This document shows, piece by piece, positions 23,080 through 34,681 of a DNA stretch of 64,000 bases. The notes under the pieces were generated by a model. That model was not told where the DNA came from and searched no databases. It saw nothing but the letters and a program-made list of their open reading frames with translations. The stretch comes from Chamaea fasciata (Eukaryota > Chordata > Aves > Passeriformes > Sylviidae). A program made the position numbers and the translations under genes. The stretch covers positions 58,477,414-58,541,413 of the forward strand of contig JARCOQ010000005.1 of NCBI GenBank assembly GCA_029207755.1, in the 5' to 3' direction. Each line of letters starts with the position of its first letter. Within the stretch, counting starts at the first letter, position 1.

Positions 23080-24080
23080 TTATTTATCCTGTACATGTGA
23101 GTGTCAAGTTTACAGGTGGGAGAGCTCCTTCAGCAAACAAGCACCTTGGAGAACTAGCTGGTGACTTTTGTGCCACCAGGTTGCATCCCTCCTGCTTCCC
23201 ACTGGAGGTCTCTGTTGCCATTGCAGTCCTTGCCTGTGAGCCTGGGCTTCCCCATTGTCTCTCCTTGGAGCCCTCTCTGTCTTTGCGTTGATGAGACTTC
23301 ATTAAGAGGAAAGTTAAACTATAATTAATAGTTAAGCTCAGGCTACCGGAACTGCTGGATTTGGCTGCTACTTAGTATCCTCTAGCAATTTAGCTACATT
23401 TACAAATCCAGTTTGGGTAAGTCTGTGTAAGTAAGTTTGTACTCTGGGGTGGTACTTAAAATTAAAAGTACTGAGCCCAAATGTAACACTGACTCACAGA
23501 AGTGTCTGTAAAGTTGGGAGTTTAGTCTAACAGATATCAATAGACAGAATTGGTGAACGGAGGTGGCATTAACAGCAATACAAATGTACTTTCAGAAGTA
23601 ACAAATAATCTCCTTTCACCATCTACTTCTGCTAGGTCTGGAATTTAAAAAAATGTAAAAAACCCTTTCTTCTGATGTTACTGATGCTGCAGGTTTCTGA
23701 TCTTACTTACCATCAAATACTTGCTGGATTTTTACACATCTAAACGTACAGCCTGTGAATGTGTAAACATAAACTTGCTTTGGAATTGTTATGGTGACTT
23801 CACGAATTTCAGAGTAGTAGCTGTGACCAAGAAAAGGATTTTATATATGGGCAAATATTTCATTTGCTCTGGCTTCAGCCTGTGTTTCTACATGAAAATC
23901 CTCTTAGGGAACAAAACACTGGTACTCATAACCATATCTGTTAGTGAAACAGGACCACATGTAGTGTCTGAGCACTTAAATTGCAGGATGGTAGAGTATG
24001 TGTTCTGGTGTATACAGTTCATTATATATCCATTATATATTCCCAAAAGTTGAAAGTATCAATAAATTTATTGTTCAGTT
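23080..24080 (+). other. AMN1: Probable AMN1 3' untranslated region
   Basis: AT-rich sequence after the AMN1 stop. The first clear AATAAA is at 24061-24066, followed by a T/GT-rich stretch. Further AATAAA motifs at 24428-24433 and 24982-24987 could give longer forms. The end used cannot be decided without transcript data. Confidence 0.45.
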
Positions 24081-24865
24081 TTAGTCATATTAAAAACAAT
24101 TTTTGAATTGTAGAATGAATTTATTACATGATGGAGCAGTGCTCTCATCACAATTATGTCATGTTCCTTGGCTTTCTTCAACCAGCATAACCTCTAGTGA
24201 GAATTCTTTGATTTATGCATTAAGCTCCTTAATGCCAGCCATTTTAGCTTTATAAGGGCTTGGAGCACACTGGATTCATCCTCTGGATCTGGAAGTAGAA
24301 GGGTTTAGCTATGGTGGTCTAACATGGATTTGATGACATCTGAACATCTAAAGAGTTTAGGCAACCATAAGGAATATGTTTACTTCACCGTTTAACTCTT
24401 GTCATAGCCACACCTAAGTGTTGCAGAAATAAACCAGTTTTCTATTAATCTATTTAAAGTTCAAGTCTAATTGCATGGAAGGTATTTTTTGTTGCCAATA
24501 TTAAAGGATATTATGATGTCTGACAATAATCTTTATTTTTCTTTGATTATATGGTTTGTGAAAGTGCAAATCTATTTAGAAAAATTGTTCAGGTGTAGGT
24601 AAAAGTGTATTTTTCCAAGAGCAGCACCTACATCCCTTACTCTTGTTGCATGGCTCAGCCCAGTGATGAAACGTGTTCCTATGATCCCTGTTGGTGTAAC
24701 TGCACCAGTACAAACCACTGGTGCAAGAAGTTGGTTTTGCTACAGTAGCCACAAGCATCTGACAGCTGTCACTGCAGCAAATCCTTGCACCAAATAGAGG
24801 TCTAATAGCCTAATCTACATGGGTTGGTTTTTTTTTTTGTTTTTTGGGGAGTTTTTTTGTGGTTT

Positions 24866-24896
<31 letters not shown>

Positions 24897-26791
24897 GTTT
24901 TTGCTAAAGGGTAGTTTATTGTTATGCCCTGTGGAATCTCTGGGATCAATCAGGGCCCATCATTCCTTTGAACTCTTGGACAATAAATGTGTTGCACTAT
25001 TTTTGATATTGAATCGTGTAGCTGTTTAGGCAGCTCTGCGAAACAATGCTACTGCTAACATCAGTGGAAAAGTTGTCCTTTTTCTCCCTGCTGATATAAC
25101 CTTGGATTTGTCATGTTGAAGGCAAATGCAGCTTATACTACTGTGTCCTTAAGTGTGCCTGTAGATTTACCATTTCCCCTACAGCCTCTTCTCAATGTGT
25201 AAGTTAGTGGTACATCCTCACCTGGTGCTTAAAAAGCTGTTCAACACTGCAACAAGGTAAGACTGTATTTTTAGGTTTGAAAGTTTAATGTAAATTAGTT
25301 TTAATCCTTCACCATTAGAGTTTGAGTTTGCCCTTGCTTGTTGAGTATTTGCATAACTCTAGTGGAAGGTTTTTTGGTTCACAGTAATTTTCAACAATTG
25401 TTTACAGGCACTGGGTGAAGTGGGAGAAGAACCTCATGGATGTGCTTGCCACTTCGTATTCTCTATTGTTTGGACATTGTTATTGTTGTGAGCCTTGCAG
25501 AATATTCACATATTATTCTGAAGATTAAAGTTTAGAAGTTGGCTGTTTGGATAGTTCTGAAAACTTGTTGGATTATAGAACCATGTACATTTAACTGTGT
25601 TCCTAAACCTCCTACTTCATTAACACCATGGTTTTCTGATTGAGTACCACAGACTTTTTCACTTTTGAAAGCTTCCACCACAGCCCCTGGCAGTGGGAGA
25701 GCTGTAGGTGCACTGTGTTCTATGGTGCAGTTATTAGCTCCCCATCACTGCCTGTTCAATAATTTACTGCTGAAGTTGACACTTCCTGTAAGATTGCTCT
25801 GAAAACATGAGTTTCTTCTTCAAGTGGCTACAGTTACAGCATCTTACCTGAGGATCAGGGGCTTTTTTAACCATGTTTGGCAGATGAAACTGAGAATGAT
25901 TTTGGAGTTTGTCCAGCATCTCCTCAAGAGAAGAGCAAAATAATTATATCAGACTTTTATTCCATGTTTTTATTTAGTTACGCTCTGTTTGTCACAGAAG
26001 TAAAGACTTCATCTCTCAGCAGCTTCCCAAAGTGAGATTGCCTGGTTCACCCTTGCAAAGGGTAATGTAGGGAATGTGGATCATTTGACCTTACTCTCAG
26101 GGGGATGAGGTTACCCCATAGCTCGTACTATTCATTCACTTTCCATTTATTAAAGTTTTTACACCGGCTGGCAGTCAAGAAGCAGAGTTTAGATTTGGGT
26201 GCAACTCCTACATAATCACTCCAGCAGTTTCAAGGAAGAGGAAATTTTTATTCTAGGGGGAGATTCAAATTAGTTACTTTGACATTCAGAAGAGATACTC
26301 AGAAAAAGAGCAAGGCACTTCAAGTTGAGTATATTATGAGCTAATAATCTAGTGGAGAATTTTATGGAGGACAGCAATAATTTTCTATATTTAGAAATTT
26401 TCTATAAATAAGTTGCAAAAGCCTGTGGAAGGAGTGCAGTGGTCCTTCAGTCACAGCCCTCTTCCCACAGCAATATGCTGGACATCCACAACATTTCATA
26501 GTAATGTCAGCTAGACACAAATATACATGGGAAACATCAAGCATGCAAACTCCTACATGTAAGTTGTCTGTAGGTCTGCACTTTAGTGCAGGCCCCTTTG
26601 AACACAGTTTGCATGTAGCTTTTACCTCAAACTGAGCAAAGGCCTCAGTGAGTATGATTGCAATCAGTCCAGTGAAGGTACAGTAAGCTGCTTTACTTTA
26701 TCAGATAATGTTCCCTGTTTAATTCCCATTTTCATTTTATATACCTGCAAAAAGCCAGCTAAGTGAGACAAAATCCCATAGAAAGGCAGCT
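24081..26791. other. Convergent interval between AMN1 and ETFBKMT
   Basis: This is the tail-to-tail space between the AMN1 (+) and ETFBKMT (-) stops, likely shared by both 3' untranslated regions. It has a GTTTT-type simple repeat at about 24829-24903. For ETFBKMT, a minus-strand ATTAAA lies at 26718-26723 and an AATAAA at 26156-26161. No coding sequence is seen. Confidence 0.6.
24829..24903. repeat. T-rich / GTTTT simple repeat
   Basis: Runs of T broken by G, including several consecutive GTTTT units, in the AMN1-ETFBKMT interval. Confidence 0.85.
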
Positions 26792-27156
26792 TCAAGAGTT
26801 ATCTAAACTGTTTGAGGGCTGATAACTCCAGACAGTACTTGATGTTAGCCCATAGTTTTCTTGTCTCGTGTTCTCAGGCAGTGAATATTCGATAACTTTG
26901 TGCAGTTGACTGTGAATGCTGTGGCTTAAAAACTGATGCCTGCCAGGGTCACCAATCAGCACTTCAGTCTGGTGAGTCCTGATGCACTTCTGCAGCCAGT
27001 GATGTAGACCATCAGCAAGTTGTTCATCATAAAACATATCTCCTAGAACTATGAGGTCCCAGTTGCCAACCTCTGAATTGATGATGTTCTTAATGGTGAT
27101 GGGGAAGGGATTCAGGTGGTTCAGTTCACAGTTCAAGATCATTGCCATTCCTGCAA
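26792..27156 (-). CDS. ETFBKMT: ETFBKMT coding exon 3 with stop
   Basis: The acceptor is TTTTCTTCAG. It encodes residues 151-271, including IAGMAMILNCELN, the DLIVLGDMFYDEQ motif, the VLIGDPGR loop and ENYGLTSSTVW. The stop TGA is at 26794-26792. Confidence 0.94.
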
Positions 27157-30100
27157 CTGAAGAAAAGGCATAGGAAAATTAAAGTTATGTTTTAGGAGTC
27201 TGCCATTCAGCCTCCTTACATATTTCTGTGACACATCTTTCAATTTCATCTCTCAAATGTTGTTCATCCATCTAGGGGGCTTCCACAGTTTTTATGATGA
27301 ATCAAAATCTAGCATGAAGTGATGAAATTTTATCCTCATTACACCATGACACAGGGAAGAAGTATTTCTAGAATGGATACCAATGGAAACCAATCATGGA
27401 ATTGAAGTAGAATATAATAACTGCCTTAATCTATGGATATACTTCCTAACTAATGAGTAATTAAATTATGAATAAGCTGTATTCATAAGTCAATTATGGA
27501 AAGACAAAGTCTAGAGGAAAAAGGCAAAATCTAGGCCCTGATGTACATGAAAGCACAGGAAAATGCCGTTGTCCTACAGAGAAGCCAACTTGCTGCTTGT
27601 GCTTGCAGTTTTCATCCAAACCAGCTGTGATGGTGTATGGGCAACACTGTCAAGAACTGTCAAGGTTCTTGACAGAACCTTTCCTGATTGTTCTAAGGAG
27701 CTGTGGAGATATACCTGGGCCAAGAAAGGCTGGTACAACCTAGCTTCCAATACTGGCAAAACCCAGTCCTCTTTTTAGCATTCTTAGGATTCTGTTTGGT
27801 ACTTGAATTTCTCCCAAGTGGAGTAAAGAATAGTCTGTGTTAAAGGTGCTTTAAAAAATAGTAAGTATCAACACAGAGATGAAAAAAAGAAGCCTTACTA
27901 GGGTCAATGTCATTGGCAAGGACTTGGGATGCACCACTCATCACAGCAGCGATTGCTGTTGCTCCACATCCGCTTCCAAGATCCAGAACTGATCTCCCTT
28001 TAACCACATGTGGATTATCTAAAATATACCTGAAAAAGAAAAGCTGTTAAAGCAGTGAACAAGAGCATGCAAATTTCTCAGGTTTACAATACACTGCATA
28101 AGAGTTTCTTGCCAAACATGTAATGAAATGTGGTACCTTATAACACTATTCCACCTGTGCAGCTGTGAAGACAAAACTCCTTATTTGTCTTGGACGATAT
28201 AAAAATCAGGAAGCATCATTTTTCTTCCTTACTCCTCCCCCAGCCACAAACAAAAAGAAATTCAGCCAAGTAAGCAACATTTTATATCAATCAGTTCCTT
28301 CTCTGACAAGTGAGCTTATCTGTTAAGTACAAACCAACTGGTAAGTAGACACTTCTAGGTAACTAGAATTAATCAAAATGCACGAGAAATAATAAAGTGA
28401 GCATTTGTAGAAGATAAAAGCAGTCTGGCTGAACAAACATTATGTAGTCACAGTGAATATGGTGCCCACCCATCAGTCTGAAACACTACCTATGCAACTG
28501 CTTGGAAGAAGAGGAATTTCTCCTCTTACTTATCCTGAGCCACGCAGATAGAGATGCAAATACTCTGAGACTGCTTAGTATTGTTCCTGAGTAGCAGTGA
28601 GAAAAAGAATCGAGCTGTGGTGAGCAGAAAGGGTATCTTCATCTAATTGCTGACACCTGCCAAGAGAAATCCTGAGAAACCTTTGTGCTGGAAGTGGGGA
28701 ACTGACAGAAGGGAAGTAGCAGTTACTGTTAGATACTATGAATCATTTTATAACCATTGCAGAGGATCCAGAACTTTAATGACTGCCTTGAAATTCAAGT
28801 GGCTGCAAAGGGAAAGTCCTAAGTGTCAGGGAGAAGAGCCCTGGGTGAAATGAATTACTGCAAACTGCCATAATTTTACTACCAATTTCCATAACTTCTT
28901 CTGAAGTAGAAACAAGAAAGGATTCTACATTTGTGTTATCTTCTGACAGGGAGAGTGATGGCTGACTCTTCACAGAGGGCTACAGGTAAGCACAGCTTTT
29001 GCAGGGGGATTCCAGTGCAGATAACTGTAACAGGACTGGTGTACATTGGGAATGGATGGATGGAAATGTCTGGGCCTGGAAGCACCAGCAGGAATGGCAC
29101 CAAGAGGCCAAGTAAGCTTGTCAAGTGCAGGACATTTGTGTTGAGGCTCAGCAGCTCAGATGTTTAACAGCATTCCCCTAAGGCCATCACTCCCCTAAGG
29201 GCAGCTCCTAGTTTACCAGGACCAAGGACAGGTGTAGGATCTCCACAGAAGTGCTGTGTTTCTCCTTTCTAGGGGCTCTGCTTGGATTTTGCCATGACTT
29301 TCAATTAGTAATTTGTGTAGGGCACGATGTGGCCCTAATGCTGCAAATGCCTTGTTTCCAGCTGAGTGGTTACTGCTGCTGATTGTGGTGGCTCAGCACA
29401 GCTGGATACATGCTGTATCCCCTGGCACAGTGCACACAGTGTCTCTGCCCTCCTGGGTTAATGAGGAATCTTGGATTACACCAAGAGTAGCAACTTGAAA
29501 TAGGAGACTCCTGATGCTGTGGAAACGCCAACTGTGAAAGGAGGACAGTTATGGAGGCAACCATATGTTTTTGTGCTCCCTTTCTACTCTTCCAAATTAT
29601 GCAACTGATTTCTGACATTTCCTAATACATCTAGCCAGTGCATAAACAGTTAGACAATAAGTAATGAAATGCCAGATAATTATTACTGCTACCCAAATAT
29701 CTGAGCAAACAAATCATATGATAACAAAATGAAGAGATTAATCTATTTAATATACCCCATATTTAGAAGCACTCTAGTTCATCTACATGGCAGGCTAATC
29801 AACTCATAATTTAACAGTAAGACTCATCTTTTACCTGGTCAAAACTGCCTTCTTATTTATGCTTTCTTGCAGAAAAACAGTAACGCCTCAATTCAGATTC
29901 TTCCCTTTCATCTATGTGGGGACCCTCTGACAGCTTGTTCTCTGCTGTAAAAATTAAGAATTTTTTTTCTGCTGTTTAAGTGAGAGATTTGATTTTACAA
30001 AATAAAAGAACTCTAGTTCTTGGGAATCAGGAACATTAAAGACATTTTGACAGTCAGCGGCCAAAATCAAAATGTGGCTTCTGATGTGACTAAAAGCCAC

Positions 30101-30925
30101 AATAAGTCTCAACAATAAGGCTGCTGAAATCCTAGATGAGGAGAGTTATTCAGGCTAACCAGCACTCCCAAGTGCATCAGCATTAAACTACTTTTCTCAA
30201 CAGACCAGAGGCATATCCACACTCCTGTCTGTCTCCAACAAAAAACCCACACACCTTATGACAACATAGCAATCCTCTTGTTTGGAGTGATAGAATTAAA
30301 CACCTCACTAGGTTTTGATGGCAACTGCACAGCCCTTCCTTAGATCCAAATTCAACCCTGTTGTCAGCACATGCATGGACACTGAATATAACAAATTTCT
30401 ACTTAAAAGATGCAAGTTATTTTACACAGCAGATGCTGGAACTCGCTGCCAGCCAGCAGAGATTGGGACACTCCAGTATTAGCAGAGAGGAGGATGGATC
30501 ATGCACCCCTAATAGGCAAACACACATCACTAGGAATTGCTACAGAGCCAGGTCTGACGTTCTGGCACACTGGACTGATCAGCTGTGGTGAATTGTGCTG
30601 CATACCTGGAGAGGGCCTGGCCTCCTGGCCAGTAAATTGCCCAGAAGGGGTCCCCATAAGGCCACAGGTCCGGTTTTTCTCTCCAGAACCTGCAGCGAGG
30701 GGTGAGGAGGCGCAGCCGGATCTCTGGTGTGAGGTGCCCGCTGTTGGTGACCTCAGTGTTCTCCTCCAAAAACGCTCTCACCTCGGGGTCCAGAGACTTG
30801 CCTCTGCTCCAGTGGCAGCAGCGCTTCCAGCACAGAGAGGGGCCTCCCCTCCTGCTTCTCCATACCTTGGCAAGGGCGTTCTGCCTGCCCAAGAGGAAGA
30901 GCCACTTGCAGCCATGGAAGGCCAT
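26792..30925 (-). CDS. ETFBKMT: ETF-beta lysine methyltransferase (METTL20), complete
   Basis: Three coding exons on the minus strand (30925-30606, 28029-27899, 27156-26792) join in frame to 271 residues. The family enzyme is a mitochondrial S-adenosylmethionine-dependent methyltransferase that methylates lysines of electron-transfer flavoprotein beta. Residues 1-45 are rich in Arg/Lys and hydrophobic residues with no Asp or Glu, consistent with a mitochondrial targeting sequence. Next come LDPEVRAFLEENTEV (45-59), DPFWAIYWPGGQALSRY (about 92-108), the SAM-binding motif I VLDLGSGCGAT (121-131), NDID (146-149), and WDLIVLGDMFYDE (183-195) with the post-I/IV region of seven-beta-strand methyltransferases. 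The start is the ATG at 30925, in strong context (A at -3, G at +4); the open frame continues upstream only through a GTG at 30997. The C-terminus runs about ten residues past the human end as I remember it. A spliced 5' leader to the CpG island at 33.9 kb is inferred. Confidence 0.94.
27157..27898 (-). other. ETFBKMT: ETFBKMT intron between coding exons 2 and 3
   Basis: Ordinary intron except for a perfect 10-bp inverted repeat with a 9-base loop at 27647-27675. Confidence 0.7.
27899..28029 (-). CDS. ETFBKMT: ETFBKMT coding exon 2
   Basis: The acceptor is CTTTTTCAG and the donor is CCCTA|GTAAGG. The exon encodes residues 107-150, including the glycine-rich SAM motif DLGSGCG and the acidic NDID loop expected to contact the SAM ribose and adenine. 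It is too interrupted to appear as a long frame by itself. Confidence 0.94.
28030..30605 (-). other. ETFBKMT: ETFBKMT intron between coding exons 1 and 2
   Basis: 2.6 kb with no recognisable element or additional exon. Confidence 0.65.
30606..30925 (-). CDS. ETFBKMT: ETFBKMT coding exon 1
   Basis: Encodes residues 1-106 plus two bases, with donor CTCCAG|GTATGC on the minus strand. A plausible acceptor (CACTTGCTTCAG) lies so that the exon would begin at 30976, giving about 50 bases of leader in this exon. Longer frames on the plus strand here are antisense shadows. Confidence 0.93.
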
Positions 30926-30999
30926 GCTTCCCCAAGGACACCAGCCTTCCCCAGGAGAGCTCGGAGCACAGCTTATCTGAAGCAAGTGATGAGGCACAA

Positions 31000-33102
31000 A
31001 GCTTGAAACAAACTCACAGGATGTTGTTTTTCATAGTGATGGATGACAATTCCTGAAAGAAGACAAATGGTACATAAGTGATGTTTCTTCAGTGATTTCA
31101 AGGCTTTGCACCACCAGACTTTAAGAAGAGGAGGTCCCTGTGCTCTTGTGCCTTGCCCCTGCCCAGTGTTAAGTCTGAAAGAAGTGGGATTTGAGGAAGA
31201 AGCTATCAAGAGACCCATTCAGAAGAGTACTCTAAACTTATCCACTAAGAAACACCCAGTTAGTGGGACAGCTGATCAAGCTAAAAATTAAATATGCAAT
31301 CTTTTAACATCTCTCTCCCTCTGCCCTTATACACATAGCAATCTACTCCCATTTAGGGTTCTTCCACTGAATCTTCAGATTTTGCAGGAAAACTGGCATT
31401 GCAGGGCCTGTGGACATAGCAATGGTTATCAGTATGTTATTTGAAGAGACACCATTAATTGCAAGTTTTATAATGGTGATGAATCTTTATACAAAAGCAT
31501 TTTTAAAGGCAAGCAATTAAAGGATTTCCTCTCTCTCCCTAAGATTTATCAATCTACCAGCTCAAAAATTGACAAAGATAGAAAAAAAAACCTCAAACTG
31601 ATCCTAACCAGAGTAGTCCCAATTCATCACATTTCAGTCTGTATTTTAAAGGATTGGTTTAGTCTTATGGTGCAATAGTCTCATGTGGATGTTGTCAGCT
31701 GTAGAAGAAAACAGACCTTCATCCCTAGACCTTCATCCTGAGACACTATATAAACATGCTCCATGCTGTCTGAAGAGAGAAACTGAATCCAACACATTTA
31801 AATCAAGTTTTTGAAAGGTGATACATTCAGACTGGATGGGCTTGTCACACCACTCAAGGTGTTCAGTACACTTCACACAAGCAGTGAAGGAGAATGAAAG
31901 ATTAAGAGTTTAGATTCATTTAAGAATCAAGAGAATGGAGGGTGGAGAGTCACAGCACTGCATTGAGAGGCAAAGGAAGAGCCTCTCAGTACTTTATCAC
32001 CAAACTTTCCTCACCCACCATCTCTTGCAGACCCTGGGCCTTTCCTATGCTGATCCTGCAAATACACTCAGGAAGAAGTGGCCTGAAGGGAGAGGAAATG
32101 TTTTCCAGCCTTCCTGCTTAGATCTCCTTCACCCACACTTTAGTATTTTCGTATCCTTTTTCCTTTCTCACCTGGCTTTCTAATTTCTTTTCAATAACTC
32201 AGACTTCCTTGCTTCAGGGCACAGCTTTTGAACTTCCCCTGAAACTGATGACCAGAGATGCATTTCAGGCCTGTGCTTCCACAGCTGCAAGACTGCAAGT
32301 ACAAACAAACCAGAAACTGAACTCATTGTTTTGCAATTGCTTTCTCTCTTCTTCAGTGGTTTTCACAAACCAGCAGAATGATGCATGAAGAAAAACAACT
32401 TTCATCCCAGCCCCTACAATTTTTCACAACAGAAGAATCATGGACAACTTCACCATCTAATAGCTGTGCAGGTTGTCCTTAAAACTAGACAGAGGGACAA
32501 CAGGAAGAATATGCCAGTGAAACAGTCTTAACACTTTTTTTTTTGATTTGTCTGTTTTTCTTGATTTGTCTGTTTAGCAGTATTTTTGTTGTGTGCAGGC
32601 TTCTGTTGGCTTTAGTTCCATCACTTATTAAAATGTTAAGCTGTGAATTTCACACTTCGCTATTTAGGCTGGTACTCCCACTAAATCTTTGTTGAAATCA
32701 TTGGCTAAAGGCTTTATGTGCCTATTACAAATAAATACACATGATCAAATATTTTGCATTTTTCCACACTGGAGAATGCCATTCAGCAGAGTCCATGTAA
32801 TTAATGAATGCAATTAGCAAATGCCTTCCTTCTTGAAGGCAGAGCTCTATAATCCTCATCTGCCTAAGGGAAGCATGATGTTAACTGCAATCAATTGGAG
32901 AAATAAATCTTGTCAGCAAATGCTGTATGCTGGCTTTTCTCCATGAATTGCTGCAAATTAGCAGGGCTGAGATTCTCTTTATTTTGCATGGCCCGTCACG
33001 ATTGTTACTCTCCAGAAATTAATCGTTGGTACAGAAACACCTGCCAAGAGCTCAGCGCTCAAAATGCCAAACTGTGCTCAAGTGCTTAGTGAGGGAAGGC
33101 AC
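31000..33102 (-). other. ETFBKMT: Inferred ETFBKMT intron 1, part before the minisatellite
   Basis: Ordinary sequence without a recognisable exon or repeat. Confidence 0.5.
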
Positions 33103-33431
33103 CAGGATGGACATCTCTGTATTTGACACTCCTGGCCCGCCCATTTTCCTGGGAATAAAATCAGGATGGATAGCCAGATGGATATCCCTGCGTTTGACAC
33201 TCCTGGCCTGTCCATCTTACAGGGAATAAAAATCAGGATGGATAGCCAGATGGATTTCCCTGCATTTGACACCCCTGGCCCATCCATCTTCCAGGGAATA
33301 AAATCAGGATGGATAGCAGGATGGCTATCCCTGTGTTTGACGCTCCTGGCCCATCCATTTACAGGGAATAAAATCAGGGTGGATCTCCCAGCATGTGACA
33401 CTATTGACCTGCCCGTCTTACTATGAATCAG
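33103..33431. repeat. Minisatellite, five units of 59-72 bp
   Basis: Units begin with CAGGATGGA (CAGGGTGGA in the last) at 33103, 33162, 33234, 33305 and 33375, giving spacings of 59, 72, 71 and 70. Each unit carries TTTGACACTCCTGGCC-like sequence, CCATC and GGGAATAAAAT. The first unit lacks a 12-base AGCCAGATGGAT piece. The unit lengths are not all multiples of three, so the 168-residue minus-strand frame across it is not a repeat protein. The array lies in the inferred ETFBKMT intron 1, about 0.5 kb from the promoter. Confidence 0.9.
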
Positions 33432-33620
33432 TGAGCGAATAGAAAGACCAAACCCAGCAAAACACATAAGAAAAACCTCACCTCCCCTTATAAAAAAAAA
33501 AACAAACAAAAAAAAAAAAAAAAAAAAACAAACAAACAAAAAAAACCACCTGAACCCCCAAACCAAATCCCAATTTCTATGCAATTTAATTTTATTTATT
33601 TTTTTTTTTTAATTTTAATT
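33432..33620. repeat. A-rich and T-rich simple sequence
   Basis: Long A-rich tract with AAAC interruptions at about 33490-33545, followed by a T run at about 33598-33611. It may be the degraded tail of a retrotransposed sequence, but no body is recognisable. Confidence 0.6.
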
Positions 33621-33639
33621 AGGCATCAAGAGCCGTCCA

Positions 33640-34130
33640 AAGGCAATCCACCCCGCCCCACCTGCCCCTCGGGGGATGCCAGCCCGACCCACGCCCGCCC
33701 CTGCCAGGGGGGCAAACGCCGCCCGCGCCGCGGGCCGGGGCCGGGGCCCCCCCGCCGCCATCGCCGCTCGCCCGGCGCTGGGCTCCCGCGGCAAAGCGGC
33801 CGCAGGCCTTGGGAGCACGGGCGGCTCCCGGCCGGGGCGAGGGCACAGCCGGTCCCGCCGCCCAGCGCGGCCGGAGCGCCCGGCCCGCACCTACCTGCCG
33901 CTGCTGCCGCCGCCGCGCTGCCGGGGCCAGGCCGGGCCGCGCTCCCGCCCGCCCGCCCGGCCTTAAAGCGGCAGCGCCGGAGCGCCCGGGCCCGCCGCGC
34001 CGCCGCCGAGGCCTCCGCTGCTGCTCGGGAATAAAATCAGGAATAAAATCCCGCCCTGCAGCGCCTGCCCCGCTCCGAGTCCCGACCCCTGCTCGCTACC
34101 GTGGGTTTGCTCCGCTCCTAAGGCGTTTGA
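33640..34130 (-). promoter_or_regulatory. ETFBKMT: ETFBKMT CpG-island promoter and probable non-coding exon 1
   Basis: A very CpG-rich block. On the minus strand it contains CGGCAG|GTAGGTG, a good donor with the exon ending at 33895, so a non-coding first exon of roughly 70-140 bases is likely. It would splice to the acceptor before coding exon 1 (inferred intron 33894-30977). The transcription start is not determined. The long open frames here on both strands reflect stop-poor GC-rich DNA. A copy of the minisatellite motif GGGAATAAAATCAGG sits inside at 34027-34041. Confidence 0.65.
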
Positions 34131-34681
34131 AAGGCTTTTCTAACAGACTTGCCTCAGTGTGAATTAGCCCCGTGTTTAAAAACGGTGATAAAAATCCACG
34201 CGGGAAAAGGAGCGATAACGCACGTTCCAGTCGAACAGCAGAGGAAATGGGGGTTTTTTTCCCCCTTTGCGCATCAGATCAAGGGCGCTGTCGATGCCGT
34301 GTGGCCCAGGGGAAGCTCTCCTGCCTCTTGGAGACAGCAGCAGCTACCGCAGGCAGCGGCCACCGGGAGAGCGCCCGGTGCCGGCTCTGCCCCTCGGGCT
34401 AGCGGGACCTCTGCCTTCTCCTCTGCATGTTCCATGTGCTCCATCCGCTCCGTTCCTATCTCTGCTGCTCGAAAGAGCCCTTCGCTTCTCTCCCCAGACT
34501 TCTCCGGGACAGGAGAGAGGGGATTTCCGTGTTGGTGCTGCCCCTCAGGAGGGCACAGCTCTGTGGCAGGTACGCACCGGACACACCTACACCTACAAAC
34601 ACTGGCTGGTGTTTGCTCCGTGGAAAGTGGCCACGTTTTCACGTGGCAGTGACTGTGACTCATTGGTGTGGGACAAGGAAC

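Noticed and set aside
30926..30997. Upstream extension of ETFBKMT beginning at 30997
   Set aside because: The codon there is GTG, not ATG. A splice acceptor sits at about 30977, and the ATG at 30925 has a strong context.
30410..31006. 198-codon plus-strand frame
   Set aside because: It is antisense to the first coding exon of ETFBKMT, whose minus-strand protein is recognisable.
33103..33431. CRISPR-like array
   Set aside because: Units are near-identical tandem repeats without unique spacers, in a vertebrate genome.
33078..33584. 168-codon minus-strand frame across the minisatellite
   Set aside because: The apparent peptide repeat follows from DNA repeats whose lengths (59, 72, 71, 70) are not consistently multiples of three; there is no domain and a low-complexity start.
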